From Rugamonas aquatica (GTDB lineage Bacteria; Pseudomonadota; Gammaproteobacteria; Burkholderiales; Burkholderiaceae_D): DNA of 64,000 nt. Under the pieces are notes generated by a model. That model saw nothing but the letters and a program-made list of their open reading frames with translations. It searched no databases and was not told the DNA's origin. Both the position numbers and the translations under genes were made by a program. Positions 54,532 through 64,000 of this stretch are shown here, one piece after another. The DNA is taken from the NCBI RefSeq assembly GCF_009380215.1, contig NZ_WHUG01000004.1, positions 1-64,000 on the forward strand, given 5' to 3'. The first letter of the stretch is position 1, and each line of letters opens with the position of its first letter.

Positions 54532-54569
54532 GCCGACAGCATAGCGGCAAAGAGAGAGGCGGGCATCCT

Positions 54570-55691
54570 CTATTTGGAGGAGACCGCCGCCGGCAGGTTC
54601 ATGCGCAATACGGTGCCGGCGCCGGCCAGCTGCGCCACCGCCAGTTCGCCGCCGAAATCGGCCAGGCGCTCACGGATGCCGCCCAGGTCCAGCACGCCTT
54701 GCTCGGTGTGCTGGTCGGGGTGGCCGTCGCCGCTGATGACGATGGACAGCAACTCCGGCCGCAGATTGAGCGTGGCTTCTACGGTGCGCGTGCCGGCGTG
54801 GCCGCACACATAGCCGAGCGCGGCCAGCACGACGTGGTAGATGCCGGAGATCTGGCGCTGGTCCAGCGCGACGCTGTCTTCGATCAGCTCCAGGCGGCAG
54901 CGCAGGCCGTGGCGGCGCTCCAGCCGCTGCATCTGCCATTCGATCGCGGCCGACAGGCCCAGTTCCAGCGTGCTCGGATGCAGCTCGTTGATCAGCTCGC
55001 GCACCGCGATGATGCTGGCGTCCAGCGTGTGCAGCGCCTGGGCGGCGCGCTGGTGCAGCCGCGGCTGGCGCTCGCGCGTGCGGTCGTGCAGCGTGGCGAC
55101 ATCCAGTTTCAAGGCCAGCAGATTTTGCGCCAGGTCGTCGTGGATATCCTGGGCGATGCGGCGGCGTTCGCTTTCCTTGGCCGTGTGCTGGTGCTCGGAC
55201 AGCGCCCGCAATTCCTGCACCGACGATTGCAGCAGCTGCTCGGCGCGCTTGCGGTCGGTGATGTCGACGCACATGGCGATCAGCAGGTTGGGCTGGCCCT
55301 GCTCGTCGTAGGTGGGCAGCTTGTGGGTTTGCAGCCAGCGGTTTTCGCCCAGGCCGGGGTGCCACAGTTCTTCTTCGTAGACGAGGTGCTTGCCGCTGGC
55401 GAAGGCGGCGCGGTCGTGTTCGAGGAAGTAGGCGGTCTGGTCGGCGGGGAAGAAGTCGGCGCCGTCGTTGCCCTGCAGGTCGGCGAAGGAAATGCCCCAC
55501 AGCGCCTCGCAGGCCGGGTTCATCAGCACGACGCGCGATTGCGCATCCTTGATGAACAAGGCCAGCGGCATGATGGCGATGATGTTGTGCAGTTCGCCGT
55601 CGGCCGGTTGCATGCCGCCGATGGCGGCTTGCAGCCGCGCTACGACCTCTTCAATGTTCGATTTTCCCAGCGATTCAATCAAGCTTTTCAT
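54570..55691 (-). CDS. PAS-domain HisKA_3 kinase with degenerate ATP-binding N box
   Basis: A 373-residue soluble protein: PAS (about 32-145), a coiled-coil and HisKA_3 domain with His184 in RRIAQDIHDDLAQN, and an HATPase-like C-terminus. The usual N box REALSNALKHA reads LAALGYVCGHA here, with Ala290 and Tyr294 replacing the catalytic Glu and the Mg-binding Asn. The G1 region is ISGDGHPD. It probably cannot phosphorylate by itself but could accept phosphate or dimerise with the kinase whose gene follows 38 nt downstream. Confidence 0.87.
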   Translation of the reverse strand: MKSLIESLGKSNIEEVVARLQAAIGGMQPADGELHNIIAIMPLALFIKDAQSRVVLMNPACEALWGISFADLQGNDGADFFPADQTAYFLEHDRAAFASGKHLVYEEELWHPGLGENRWLQTHKLPTYDEQGQPNLLIAMCVDITDRKRAEQLLQSSVQELRALSEHQHTAKESERRRIAQDIHDDLAQNLLALKLDVATLHDRTRERQPRLHQRAAQALHTLDASIIAVRELINELHPSTLELGLSAAIEWQMQRLERRHGLRCRLELIEDSVALDQRQISGIYHVVLAALGYVCGHAGTRTVEATLNLRPELLSIVISGDGHPDQHTEQGVLDLGGIRERLADFGGELAVAQLAGAGTVLRMNLPAAVSSK

Positions 55692-55761
55692 ATTGGCGGA
55701 TAGAAGTGGTCTTGTTTATATTGTAATGCCAATTTAACCAGTTTGATTAATCTCTAAGGAA

Positions 55762-55795
55762 ATAAAAAAAACGCCCAGGTGCAGACCTGGGCGTT
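55762..55795 (-). terminator. Rho-independent terminator after ppc
   Basis: Arms ACGCCCAGGT and ACCTGGGCGT (55771-55794) around a 4-nt loop, with a long A run to the left that gives a U tract on the minus strand. It ends ppc transcription 21 nt past the stop. Confidence 0.85.
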
Positions 55796-55815
55796 CAGAG
55801 CGGAGCGCGCGACGT

Positions 55816-58632
55816 TTAGCCGGTGTTGCGCAGGCCGGCGGCGACGCCGTTGATCGACAGGTGGATGCCGCGATGGACCCGTTCATCGGCCTTGCCCGGC
55901 TCGCTGGACAGCGCGCGGTGGCGCTTGATGAGCTCCACCTGCAAGTGGTTCAGCGGATCGAGGTAGGCGAAGCGGTTCTGGATCGAACGCGCCAGCAGCG
56001 GGTTGCCGGCCAGCCGCTCGGTGGCGCCGGTGATGCTTTGCAGGATGGACAGCGTGTTCGCATGCTCTTCGGTGATGCGCTTGAAGATGCGTTCGCGCAG
56101 TTCCTTGTCCTGCACCAGCTCGGCGTAGCGCGAGGCGATCGCCAGGTCGGTCTTGGCCAGCACCATGTCCATGTTCGACAGCAGCGTGGCGAAGAACGGC
56201 CATTGCCTGAACATCGCCTGCAGCTGGGCCAGGCGCTCGTCGCGCTTGCCGTCCGCGACCCAGGCGCCGAGCGCGCTGCCGAAGCCGTACCAGCCCGGCA
56301 GCAGCAGACGGCACTGGCCCCACGAGAAGCCCCATGGAATCGCCCGCAAGTCTTCGATGCGCTTGGTCGACTTGCGCGAGGCCGGGCGCGAACCGAGGTT
56401 CAGCTCGGCGATCTCGGCGATCGGCGTGGCGGCGAAGAAGTAGTCGGTGAAGCCCGGGGTTTCATAGACCAGGTTGCGGTAAGCCTTGTAGGCGCGGTCC
56501 GAGATCTCGGCCATGATGGCTTCGAACTGGCGCAGCTGGGCCTGGTGGTCGGCGTCTTCCGACTGCGGCATCAGGCTGGCCTCCAGCGTGGCGGCGACCA
56601 GCAGCTCCAGGTTGCGGCGGCCGATGTCCTTGTTGGAGAACTTGGAGGCGATGATCTCGCCCTGTTCGGTCAGGCGGATCTGGCCGTTGACGGTGCCGTG
56701 CGGCTGCGCCAGGATGGCCTCGTACGACGGGCCGCCGCCGCGGCCCACCGTGCCGCCGCGGCCGTGGAACAGGCGCAGCTTGACGCCGGCCTTTTCGAAC
56801 ACGGTGACCAGGTGGGTTTCGGCCTTGTACAGCTCCCAGTTGGAGGTCAGGAAGCCGCCGTCCTTGTTGGAATCCGAATAGCCCAGCATGACTTCCTGGA
56901 TCTGGCCCTGCCTGGCGATCAGCGATTTAAAGAGCGGGATCGCCATCACGGCTTCCATGATGCCGGCCGCGCGTTGCAGGTCGGGGATGGTTTCGAACAG
57001 CGGGATCACCATCAGGTCCAGCTCCTGCTCGGCGATGCGCAGCAAGCCCATCTCCTTTTGCAGCAGCAGCACTTCCAGCAGGTCGGACACGGTTTCGGTG
57101 TGCGAGATGATGTAGTTGCGGATGGCGCGGGCGCCGTACAGCGCGCGGATCTGGCGCGCGGCGCGCAGCACGCCCAGCTCGGAATCGGTCTCGGCCGAGT
57201 AGGCGATGTACGGCGAGTACAGCAGGCGCGGCTGCGACAACTCGCTCAGCAGCAGCGCCACTTTGGCGTCCTCGTCCAGCGACGAATAATCGGCCTGGCC
57301 GCCGGCCTTGGCGAACAGTTCGCCCAGCACGCGTTCGTGGATGTCCGACGATTGGCGCATGTCCAGCGAAGCCAGGTGGAAGCCGAAGATGTCGGCCGCG
57401 CGCTTCAAGGTCGACAGGCGCGGCTGCACCAGCACGGCGCCGTGGTTGGCGTTGAGCGAATCGACCAGCACTTGCAGGTCGGCCGCGAACTCGGCCGCCG
57501 CCGCGTACGGCTCGGCGTGGCCCACTTCCTTGCGCAGGATGTTGGTCGCGCCCAGCGCGCGGGCGGTGCTGGCCAGGCGGGCGTAGATGCCGATCAGGGC
57601 GCGGCGGTACGGCTCGTCGGCGCGGTGGTCGGACAGGTCGGGCGACTGGTCGGCCAGCGCTTGCAGCTCGGGGCTGCAGGCGATCATCAGCGTCGACACC
57701 GACAGTTCGGCGCCCAGCGTGTGCGCTTCCTCCAGGTAGAAGTCGAGGATGGTGGTGGCCTGGCGTGTCAGCGCGTGTTCCATGGTGCCGCCGTTGACGT
57801 TGGGGTTGCCGTCGCGGTCGCCACCGATCCAGCTGCCCATCTGCACGTAGGGCGCGGTGGTGGCTTGCGCCTGGCCGTAGTGGGCGGCGATGTCGGTCTC
57901 GATATCGTCGTACAGGCCCGGCAGCTCGCGCAGGAAGGTGATGCGGTAGTAGGACAGGGCGTTTTCGATCTCGTCGGCCACGGTCAGCTTGGAGTAGCGC
58001 AGCATGCGGGTCTGCCACAGCGTGGCGACGCGGGCGCGCAACAGGTGCATGTTGGCGGCCTGCTCCTTGGGCGTCAGCGGCAGGTCGCGCTCGGCCAACA
58101 GGCGGGCGATGTCGTGTTCCGCATCAAGAATGGACTTGCGCTGCACTTCGGTCGGGTGGGCCGTCAGCACGGGCGAAATCAGCGCGTCCTGGAAGAAGGT
58201 GGCCACGGTTTCCTGGCTGACGCCGGCTTCCTTCAGCTTGCACAGCGCGAAGTTGACGCTGCCCTGCTGCGGGTTGGAGCCGGCCAGCAAGTGGGCGCGG
58301 CGGCGGCGGATGTGGTGCTGGTCTTCCGCGATATTGGCCAGGTGCGAGAAGTAGGAAAACGCCCGCACCACGGAAATGGTTTGCTCGCGGGTCAGGATTT
58401 TCAGCATGCCGTCCAGTTCCTTGGCGGCGCCGGCGTCGGCCTCGCGCCGGAAGCGCACAGCCGTTTGCCGGATGGTTTCGACCACGGCGTAGACTTCCTC
58501 GCCTTCCTGGTCCCGCAGCACGTCGCCCAGCAGGCGGCCTAGCAGGCGGATGTCTTCTTTAAGGGGCGCGTCTTTGTCCACGCCAGGTTGTTCAGCCGTT
58601 TGATCGTTCGTTGCACTAGATTGGTTTGCCAT
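55816..58632 (-). CDS. ppc: Phosphoenolpyruvate carboxylase
   Basis: Anaplerotic enzyme making oxaloacetate from PEP and bicarbonate. The 938-residue protein has the catalytic His motif [16 protein letters not shown] near residue 157, the second signature [19 protein letters not shown] near residue 575, and the Gly-rich loop [14 protein letters not shown]. It ends [11 protein letters not shown], the conserved C-terminus. Length is normal. It is divergent from hemC and ended by a strong terminator. Confidence 0.97.
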   Translation of the reverse strand: MANQSSATNDQTAEQPGVDKDAPLKEDIRLLGRLLGDVLRDQEGEEVYAVVETIRQTAVRFRREADAGAAKELDGMLKILTREQTISVVRAFSYFSHLANIAEDQHHIRRRRAHLLAGSNPQQGSVNFALCKLKEAGVSQETVATFFQDALISPVLTAHPTEVQRKSILDAEHDIARLLAERDLPLTPKEQAANMHLLRARVATLWQTRMLRYSKLTVADEIENALSYYRITFLRELPGLYDDIETDIAAHYGQAQATTAPYVQMGSWIGGDRDGNPNVNGGTMEHALTRQATTILDFYLEEAHTLGAELSVSTLMIACSPELQALADQSPDLSDHRADEPYRRALIGIYARLASTARALGATNILRKEVGHAEPYAAAAEFAADLQVLVDSLNANHGAVLVQPRLSTLKRAADIFGFHLASLDMRQSSDIHERVLGELFAKAGGQADYSSLDEDAKVALLLSELSQPRLLYSPYIAYSAETDSELGVLRAARQIRALYGARAIRNYIISHTETVSDLLEVLLLQKEMGLLRIAEQELDLMVIPLFETIPDLQRAAGIMEAVMAIPLFKSLIARQGQIQEVMLGYSDSNKDGGFLTSNWELYKAETHLVTVFEKAGVKLRLFHGRGGTVGRGGGPSYEAILAQPHGTVNGQIRLTEQGEIIASKFSNKDIGRRNLELLVAATLEASLMPQSEDADHQAQLRQFEAIMAEISDRAYKAYRNLVYETPGFTDYFFAATPIAEIAELNLGSRPASRKSTKRIEDLRAIPWGFSWGQCRLLLPGWYGFGSALGAWVADGKRDERLAQLQAMFRQWPFFATLLSNMDMVLAKTDLAIASRYAELVQDKELRERIFKRITEEHANTLSILQSITGATERLAGNPLLARSIQNRFAYLDPLNHLQVELIKRHRALSSEPGKADERVHRGIHLSINGVAAGLRNTG

Positions 58633-58781
58633 GAGATAAGCCGCAAAGATGTGAAAAGTCGGTGCAAAGGCTTGTGGCCCGGTTCTGCAAGAAGGGGAGC
58701 GTGATAAAATTTGTGATCTTAAACACGCGCGTTTTAACTGGCCTGCGCCGGTTAGCGTTAGCTACAGCGAAAGAACTGGTT

Positions 58782-59813
58782 TTGAAAATATCGGAATTAC
58801 TACAAAATCCTCCGTCCACCTTGGTGATCGCTTCGCGTGAAAGTCGGCTTGCCATGTGGCAGGCCGAGCATGTACGGGCTCGATTGACTTTATTATATCC
58901 GCAGTGCGATATTAAAATTGTAGGAATGTCGACAAAAGGCGATCAAATTCTTGATCGAACTTTATCAAAAGTGGGCGGCAAGGGTCTGTTCGTTAAAGAA
59001 CTTGAAGTCGCGATGGCCGAAGGCCGCGCCGATCTGGCGGTCCATTCGCTCAAGGATGTGCCGATGGAGCTGCCGGAAGGTTTCGCCCTGGCCGCCGTGC
59101 TGGAGCGCGAAGATCCGCGCGACGCCTTCGTCTCCAACGACTACGCCTCGCTCGGCGAGCTGCCGGCCGGCGCCGTGGTCGGCACCAGCAGCCTGCGCCG
59201 CCAGTCGCTGATCGCGGCGCGCTACCCGCATCTGGTGATCAAACCGTTGCGCGGCAACCTCGACACCCGCCTGGGCAAGCTGGATCGCGGCGACTACGCG
59301 GCCATCATCCTGGCCGCCGCCGGCCTCAAGCGCCTGGGTCTGCCAGAGCGCATCCGCGCGCTGCTGGACCCGGCTGACAGCCTGCCGGCCGCCGGCCAGG
59401 GCGCGATGGCGATCGAGATCCCCGTGCGCAAGGACGCCGGCGGCGTCGACCTGATGGCCTTGCTGGCGCCGCTGAACGATGAAGCCACCTTCCAGGCCGT
59501 CACGGCCGAGCGCAAGGTGTCCAAGGTGTTTGGCGGCAGCTGCCAGGTGCCGCTGGCGGCCTTCGCCACCGTGCAGGACGGCCAGATGCATCTGCGCGCC
59601 ATGGTCGCCACGCCGGACGGCGCCCGCATGGCCAGCGCCGAGGTGCGCGGCGCGGCCGCCGACCCGGAAGCGCTGGGCGAGCAGGTCGCCGCGCTGCTGC
59701 GCGCGCAAGACGCGGTCGACATCCTGTCGTCCTGCCTGAGCGAAGCCGCCCAGGCCGACGCCGATGCCCGTTCGGCCACGCTGGCTGGCGACGCGCCGTC
59801 CTCCGCCACCTGA
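58782..59813 (+). CDS. hemC: Hydroxymethylbilane synthase (porphobilinogen deaminase)
   Basis: Polymerises four porphobilinogens to hydroxymethylbilane in haem synthesis. The 343-residue protein contains [16 protein letters not shown] at the start, [24 protein letters not shown] and the dipyrromethane-cofactor Cys in [13 protein letters not shown]. The start codon appears to be TTG at 58782 ([10 protein letters not shown] follows), as no ATG lies in a suitable place. Two small hairpins (58719-58737 and just after) sit in the leader. It is first in hemC-hemD-hemX-hemY, divergent from ppc. Confidence 0.94.
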   Translation: MKISELLQNPPSTLVIASRESRLAMWQAEHVRARLTLLYPQCDIKIVGMSTKGDQILDRTLSKVGGKGLFVKELEVAMAEGRADLAVHSLKDVPMELPEGFALAAVLEREDPRDAFVSNDYASLGELPAGAVVGTSSLRRQSLIAARYPHLVIKPLRGNLDTRLGKLDRGDYAAIILAAAGLKRLGLPERIRALLDPADSLPAAGQGAMAIEIPVRKDAGGVDLMALLAPLNDEATFQAVTAERKVSKVFGGSCQVPLAAFATVQDGQMHLRAMVATPDGARMASAEVRGAAADPEALGEQVAALLRAQDAVDILSSCLSEAAQADADARSATLAGDAPSSAT

Positions 59814-59820
59814 CCAGCGG

Positions 59821-60624
59821 ATGACCGGCGCCGTCGTCATCACCCGTCCCCTGGCGCAAGCCCTGCCGTTGGCGGCCCGTGTTAGCGCACTGGGCCGCCA
59901 GGTGGAACTGTTGCCGCTGCTGGAAATCGAAGCCTTGCCCGAGCCGGCCGCCTTGCTGGCCGCGCTGTCACGCCTGTGCGCGCCGCAGCCGGGCTACAAG
60001 ATGGTGGCCTTCGTCTCGCCCAACGCCATCGACGCCGCTTTCGCGCATATCCAGCAGTGGCCGGCCGGCGTCAGGCTGGCGGTGCTGGGGGAGGGCAGCC
60101 GCGCCGCGCTGGCCGCCCACGGCGTGACGCCGGAGACGGTCGACATCGTCAGCCCGGCCGACAGCGCCCACAGCGATTCCGAACACTTGCTGCAAACGCT
60201 GGACCTGGCCGCGCTGAACGGCCAGCCGGTGCTGATCGTGCGCGGCGAAAGCGGCCGCGAGCTGATGGCCGACGGCTTGCGCGCGGCCGGCGCCGTGGTC
60301 GACGTGGTGCCGGCCTACCGCCGCTCCGTGCCGCACCTGACGCCGCAGCTGGCCGCGACCCTGCGCCGTTTGCTGTTGCAGCAAAACGACTGGATCATCA
60401 CCAGTTCCGAGGCCCTGCGCGGCCTGTGCGCACTGCTGGCGCAGCTCGACGCCGACTATCCTGATGCGGCGCAACAGAATCCCGTTGTATTGATGCAACA
60501 ACAGCATTTGATCATCCCGCACGCCCGAATTGCCGAAACGGCAAACAATTTGGGCTTTTCCCGACTGACGCTCACCGGATCAGGCGACGAACGCCTGCTG
60601 GCCGCGTTACAATCACGCCTATGA
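59821..60624 (+). CDS. hemD: Uroporphyrinogen-III synthase
   Basis: Closes hydroxymethylbilane with D-ring inversion to uroporphyrinogen III. The 267-residue protein starts TGAVVITRPLAQALPLAARV and has VAFVSPNAIDAAFAHI, VLIVRGESGRELMADGL and a late DWIITSSEALRGLCALL, all usual HemD features in this weakly conserved family. It begins 7 nt after hemC and overlaps hemX by 4 nt. Confidence 0.92.
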   Translation: MTGAVVITRPLAQALPLAARVSALGRQVELLPLLEIEALPEPAALLAALSRLCAPQPGYKMVAFVSPNAIDAAFAHIQQWPAGVRLAVLGEGSRAALAAHGVTPETVDIVSPADSAHSDSEHLLQTLDLAALNGQPVLIVRGESGRELMADGLRAAGAVVDVVPAYRRSVPHLTPQLAATLRRLLLQQNDWIITSSEALRGLCALLAQLDADYPDAAQQNPVVLMQQQHLIIPHARIAETANNLGFSRLTLTGSGDERLLAALQSRL

Positions 60625-61766
60625 ACGATTTGCCTACCTTACCCGATCCTGTCGTCTCCGCCGGCGCCGCCGCCGAGACCCCGCCTGCGTCCAAGCCGCA
60701 GCCTGAGCCCAGCCTGCTCGAAACCGTGCAACAGCCGCAAATGCTGCTGGTCGGTATCGTCGTGCTGGCCATCCTGCTGGCCGGACAAACCTGGTCCTCG
60801 CACAACCAGGTGCGCAACCTGCGCGAGGAAATGGCGCGCCGCCTGCAAAAGGGCGACGCCAGCAATGCCGAAACCGGCACGCTGGCCCGTGCCGTGCAGG
60901 AAACCAGCAAGGAGCTGCAAGCCAAGGTCGGCCTGCTGGAAAGCAAGCAGCAGGAAGCTCAGAGCCAGCAACTGGCGCTGGAGCAGCTGTACCAGGACCT
61001 GTCCAAGAACCGCGACGAATGGGCGCTGACCGAGATCGAGCAAGTGCTGTCGACCGCCAGCCAGCAGCTGCAACTGGCCGGCAACGTGCCGGGCGCGCTG
61101 ATCGCGCTGCAAAACGCCGACCGCAGCCTGTCGCGTTCGGACAAGCCGCAATTCATCACCATCCGCCGCGCCATCGCCAAGGACACCGAGAAGCTGAAGG
61201 CCTTGCCGAGCGTGGATTCGGTCGGCATGGCGCTGCGCCTGGATAACGTGATCGCGCAGATCGATACGCTGCCGATGCTGTCGGACGAAAAGCCGACGCT
61301 GCCGGCGCCGCCCGAGAAAAAATCCAAGGCCAAGGCGGCCGGCGGCAAGGGCGGCAAGCCTGAACCGGTCGAGCCGACCAGCCCGTGGCTGCAAGCGGTG
61401 CAGGACACCTGGAACAGCTGGAGCAGCGAGATGTGGACCGACGTGCGCCAGCTGATCCGCGTGCGCAGCGTCGACACGCCGGATGCGCTGATGCTGTCGC
61501 CGACGCAGGCTTACTTCCTGCGCGAGAATCTCAAGCTGCGCCTGCTGAACGCGCGCATGGCGCTGTTGTCGCGCAACGAGGCGGCCTTCCGCGCCGACCT
61601 GATCGCGGCGCAGGAAGCGCTGGTCAAGTACTTCGACGTGCGCGCCAAGTCGACGCAGACGGTGCAGACGCTGCTGCGTCAGGTCCAGACCAGCAACCTG
61701 GCGATCGAGATGCCGACCCTGTCGGACAGCCTGAACGCCGTGCGCAACTACAAAGCGAAGCCATAA
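60621..61766 (+). CDS. hemX: HemX-like membrane protein (uroporphyrinogen-III C-methyltransferase annotation)
   Basis: A 381-residue inner-membrane protein with a Pro-rich N-terminus, one helix (MLLVGIVVLAILLAGQTW, about 41-58) and a long coiled-coil region (QETSKELQAKVGLLESKQQEAQ). A conserved domain follows, with TEIEQVLSTASQQLQLAGN and AYFLRENLKLRLLNARMALLSRNEAAF. It lacks SAM-binding motifs, so the frequent methyltransferase label is probably wrong. The gene overlaps hemD (ATGA) and precedes hemY by 3 nt. Confidence 0.92.
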   Translation: MNDLPTLPDPVVSAGAAAETPPASKPQPEPSLLETVQQPQMLLVGIVVLAILLAGQTWSSHNQVRNLREEMARRLQKGDASNAETGTLARAVQETSKELQAKVGLLESKQQEAQSQQLALEQLYQDLSKNRDEWALTEIEQVLSTASQQLQLAGNVPGALIALQNADRSLSRSDKPQFITIRRAIAKDTEKLKALPSVDSVGMALRLDNVIAQIDTLPMLSDEKPTLPAPPEKKSKAKAAGGKGGKPEPVEPTSPWLQAVQDTWNSWSSEMWTDVRQLIRVRSVDTPDALMLSPTQAYFLRENLKLRLLNARMALLSRNEAAFRADLIAAQEALVKYFDVRAKSTQTVQTLLRQVQTSNLAIEMPTLSDSLNAVRNYKAKP

Positions 61767-61769
61767 GTC

Positions 61770-62966
61770 ATGCGTTTATTTCTCTGGATAGTCGCTTTGA
61801 TGGCCGCCGCCATCGGTATCGCCGTGACGGCGCGTTTCAACCCGGGCAATGTGGTGCTGTTCTACCCGCCGCACCGGATCGACCTGTCGCTGAACTTCTT
61901 CGTGGTGCTGGAAGTGGCGCTGTTCGCCTTCCTGTACTTCGTGATCCGCGCCTTCCGCGCCACCATCAGCATGCCGGGCAAGGTTGCCGCCTACCGCCAG
62001 CGCAAGCGCGAACGCGATGGCAACAAGGGGCTGCGCGAAGCGTTGAAGGCCTTGTTTGAAGGCCGCTTCGGCCATGCCGAGAAGGCCGCGATGCGCGCCT
62101 CCGAGCTGCCGGAAAACGCCGGCGTGGCGTCGCTGATCGGCGCCCGCGCCGCGCACCGCATGCGTCAAAGCGCGCGCCGCGACAACTGGCTGGCCAAGCT
62201 GGCCGACGACCAGGCGATGAAGACTGCGCGCCTGATGACGATGACCGAACTGCTGGTCGACGACCATCAGCCTGAGCAGGCGCTGGAAGCGGTGCGCGAG
62301 CTCAACGCCAGCGGCACCCGTCACATCCATGCGCTGCAGTGGTCGCTGAAGGCGCAGCAGCAGGCCAAGAACTGGCCGGAAGTACTGCGTCTGGTGCGTT
62401 CGCTGGACAAGCATCGCGCGCTGCATCCGGCGCTGTCGTCGCGCCTGCGCGAGCTGGCGTATGACGACATGCTGTCCGACAGCGCCCACGATGCCGAATC
62501 GCTGATGCGGGTCTGGGCCACGGTGCCGACCGCCGACCGCATCAAGCCCTACGTGGCTTGTCGCGCCGCCACCGCGCTGAACGCGCGCGGGCTGCACGAC
62601 GAAGCGCGCCTGGTGGCGGAAGAATCGCTGGCCGCCGACTGGGACGACCGCGTGGTGCGCGCCTACCGCGAAGCGGCGGCGCCGGCCGGTTCCGCCGCCT
62701 TGCTGGTGCAGATCGAGCATTGCGAAAACTGGATACACGCGCGTCCGACCGACGCCGAGCTGGCGCTGACGCTGGGTTCCCTGTGCCTGAAGCAGAAGCT
62801 GTGGGGCAAAGCCCAGCGCTATCTGGAGCAGGCCCTGTCGGACGCCGCCGACCCGCGCATGGTGCGCGAATCCCACCTGAAGCTGGCGCAGTTGCACGAA
62901 GCGCTGGCCCAGCCGGAAGAAGCCGCGAACCACTACCGCCAGTGCGCGCTGGCTACCATCCTCTAA
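61770..62966 (+). CDS. hemY: HemY-type haem-biosynthesis-associated TPR membrane protein
   Basis: A 398-residue protein with two N-terminal membrane helices (about 2-20 and 43-65) and TPR-like repeats behind, including the HemY_N block YRQRKRERDGNKGLREALKAL. It belongs to the HemY family found after hemX in proteobacteria and unrelated to protoporphyrinogen oxidase HemY. Its exact role in haem synthesis is unclear. It ends the operon before a strong terminator. Confidence 0.92.
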   Translation: MRLFLWIVALMAAAIGIAVTARFNPGNVVLFYPPHRIDLSLNFFVVLEVALFAFLYFVIRAFRATISMPGKVAAYRQRKRERDGNKGLREALKALFEGRFGHAEKAAMRASELPENAGVASLIGARAAHRMRQSARRDNWLAKLADDQAMKTARLMTMTELLVDDHQPEQALEAVRELNASGTRHIHALQWSLKAQQQAKNWPEVLRLVRSLDKHRALHPALSSRLRELAYDDMLSDSAHDAESLMRVWATVPTADRIKPYVACRAATALNARGLHDEARLVAEESLAADWDDRVVRAYREAAAPAGSAALLVQIEHCENWIHARPTDAELALTLGSLCLKQKLWGKAQRYLEQALSDAADPRMVRESHLKLAQLHEALAQPEEAANHYRQCALATIL

Positions 62967-63022
62967 AAAAACCACCGGCCTGAACGCGCTCAAGATCGCG
63001 TTCAGTGCAGGTGGGTTTTTTT
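62967..63022. terminator. Bidirectional terminator after the hem operon
   Basis: A long hairpin with inner arms CTGAACGCG (62980-62988) and CGCGTTCAG (62997-63005) and outer ACCACC/GGTGGG pairing is flanked by A7 and T7 runs. It serves hemY on the plus strand and the small membrane-protein gene on the minus strand. Confidence 0.8.
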
Positions 63023-63290
63023 ATATCGCGTAGTACCGCTTCAGCAGCGCGTTGACGGCGGCGGTCATGCCCAGCATCGCCGCCGCGTGCATGGCGCACG
63101 CCGCCAGCATCAGCGTCTGCGAGCCCGCCACGGCCACCTCGCGCACGGTGCCGTCGCTGCTGCACAGCGGAACCAGCACCGGCGCCAGCATCAGGCCGGC
63201 GCCGTGCAGGGCCGTCATCAAGGCGGCCGAGGCGGCCTGGCCGGCCGCGATGGGCGTCAGCGTCCGCAGCGCCTGTTCATGCCTGCGCAT
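63021..63290 (-). CDS. Small hydrophobic membrane protein
   Basis: An 89-residue protein with two probable membrane segments, ALMTALHGAGLMLAPVLVPL and a second around TLMLAACAMHAAAMLGMTAAV. No family is recognised. Its start overlaps the end of the DUF899 gene by 14 nt, so the two are likely translated together. The stop sits inside the bidirectional terminator. A helper function for the DUF899 protein is possible but unsupported. Confidence 0.6.
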   Translation of the reverse strand: MRRHEQALRTLTPIAAGQAASAALMTALHGAGLMLAPVLVPLCSSDGTVREVAVAGSQTLMLAACAMHAAAMLGMTAAVNALLKRYYAI

Positions 63291-64000
63291 GGCAGCACGC
63301 GGACGCCGCCGGCGCGGCCTCGTAACGGTCGTGGTGACGCACCCACGCCATCGTGTAGGGCAGGCCTTCCTCGTGGCGGCCCAGCGGGGTCAGGTCGAGG
63401 AAGTTATAGGTGTGCATCATCACCTCCACGCCGCGGCCGTAGGTCGAGTAGCTGTGGTAGACCACGCCATCGTCATCCTTGCAGAACACGCTAACGCCGG
63501 GCATGTCGGGATTTTTCATGGACAGGCGCTGGTAGTTGTAATCGACTGCGCCGCTGGCCAGCTCTTCGGGCCGGAAGCTGACGTGGAAGTCATAGTTGAA
63601 ATCGCCATCCCCCGACGATACCCAGTTGAAGCGCCAGCCCATGCGGTGGCGGAAGCATTCGATGTCGTCCAGCGCCGCGCGAGAGATGGCGACGAAGGTC
63701 ACGTCACGCTGCGCCAGGTGGGCGAGAGCGCCGTCGGTATGGTCGGCCATGTAGGAACAGTGGGCGCATCCCTGCTCGGCGCCGGGCGTGAACATGAAGT
63801 GCTGCACCACCAGCTGGCTGCGGCCTTCGAACAGATCGGCCAGCGTGCGCCGGCCTGACGGTGTGTCGAACACATAGTTTTTTTCAACGCGCACCCACGG
63901 CAGCGCCCGGCGTTCGCGGGCGACCTGGTCGTGCAGGCGTGTCAATTCCTTCTCGCGCGCCAGCAGGGCGTGGCGTTGTTGCAGCCACTGGGCGGGGGAG
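63277..64000 (-). CDS. DUF899 family thioredoxin-like protein (5' end outside window)
   Basis: A DUF899 protein of which 241 residues are visible. The frame runs through the right edge: AREKELTRLHDQVARERRALPW is in place upstream of the first TTG, as in other family members, so the true start is beyond 64000. The core contains VEKNYVFDTPSGRRTLADLF, a CAHC dithiol in place of the CPMC seen in the paralogue at 50026, and a Cys-rich C-terminus (SACCHAQA). Predicted to be a dithiol oxidoreductase of unknown substrate. It overlaps the small membrane-protein gene. Confidence 0.85.
   Translation of the reverse strand, partial: SPAQWLQQRHALLAREKELTRLHDQVARERRALPWVRVEKNYVFDTPSGRRTLADLFEGRSQLVVQHFMFTPGAEQGCAHCSYMADHTDGALAHLAQRDVTFVAISRAALDDIECFRHRMGWRFNWVSSGDGDFNYDFHVSFRPEELASGAVDYNYQRLSMKNPDMPGVSVFCKDDDGVVYHSYSTYGRGVEVMMHTYNFLDLTPLGRHEEGLPYTMAWVRHHDRYEAAPAASACCHAQA

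Noticed and set aside
55861..58542. 893-codon plus-strand frame opposite ppc
   Set aside because: Antisense shadow of a conserved metabolic gene.
61385..62059. 224-codon plus-strand frame spanning the hemX-hemY junction
   Set aside because: Out of frame with both genes, Arg/Ala/Gly-rich and without homology; hemX and hemY explain the region.

Overview
The window reads as chromosomal DNA of a GC-rich betaproteobacterium, most likely an Oxalobacteraceae member of the Massilia/Duganella/Janthinobacterium group. The evidence is the hemC-hemD-hemX-hemY cluster beside a divergent ppc, a long RpoD with an Ala/Lys-rich N-terminus, two phasins plus 3-hydroxybutyrate dehydrogenase (polyhydroxybutyrate users), a beta-propeller sensor kinase, and strong GC3 bias that gives long antisense shadow frames. 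I see no rRNA, tRNA, CRISPR array, complete insertion sequence or prophage. The genus is an inference; no search was run.

Layout. 1-4.6 kb: RhlE-type helicase (cut by the window edge), suhB and trmJ. Between suhB and trmJ lies a small island (membrane protein, winged-helix regulator, small ORF), preceded by a 30-codon broken copy of the 5' end of trmJ. 4.6-12 kb: an unknown membrane protein, a secreted M1 aminopeptidase, the gamma and alpha subunits of an FAD-dependent dehydrogenase, and a lipase-like hydrolase. 12-18.4 kb: a PAS histidine kinase, a 1218-residue REC-REC-GAF-PAS-GGDEF-EAL-REC protein and a DUF1444 protein. 18.5-24.7 kb: exported DOPA-dioxygenase-like protein, phasin, TetR regulator, TPR protein, LOG-type phosphoribohydrolase, a solute-binding protein, YgjP-like metalloprotein, VOC and cupin proteins, and an unrecognised two-gene unit.

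24.8-30.4 kb: AraC regulator, modABCE with a candidate ModE operator, second AraC regulator, and an atypical inositol-monophosphatase-like protein. 30.4-36.4 kb: KGG-repeat stress protein, phasin, CurA-like reductase, purU, yaeQ, a copper-chaperone/YcnI pair, a REP pair and a secreted amidohydrolase. 36.5-41.6 kb: an Rpn-family nuclease with a strong internal ribosome-binding site and start, a secreted adhesin-like GIN-domain protein, an RlmI-like protein lacking its methyltransferase domain, a PilT-like ATPase, YjjG nucleotidase, an Arr-type ADP-ribosyltransferase and an 84-bp inverted-repeat element.

41.6-51.5 kb: a triheme and a diheme cytochrome c, a 3'-5' exonuclease, ProQ, a candidate untranslated transcript, rpoD, a CPBP membrane protein, small unknown genes, a DUF899 protein and bdhA. 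51.6-64 kb: two tandem HisKA_3 sensor kinases with no response regulator beside them (one with a degenerate ATP site), ppc, the hemCDXY operon, a small membrane protein and a second DUF899 gene running off the end.

How parts fit. The triheme cytochrome at 41.6 kb has the size and heme count of the beta subunit that normally completes the gamma/alpha dehydrogenase encoded at 8.8-11.0 kb. ModABC import molybdate and ModE probably reports it back to the operon. Phasins and BdhA belong to polyhydroxybutyrate storage and use. The most unusual items are the Rpn gene-within-gene, the trmJ duplication with its island, and the kinase pair.
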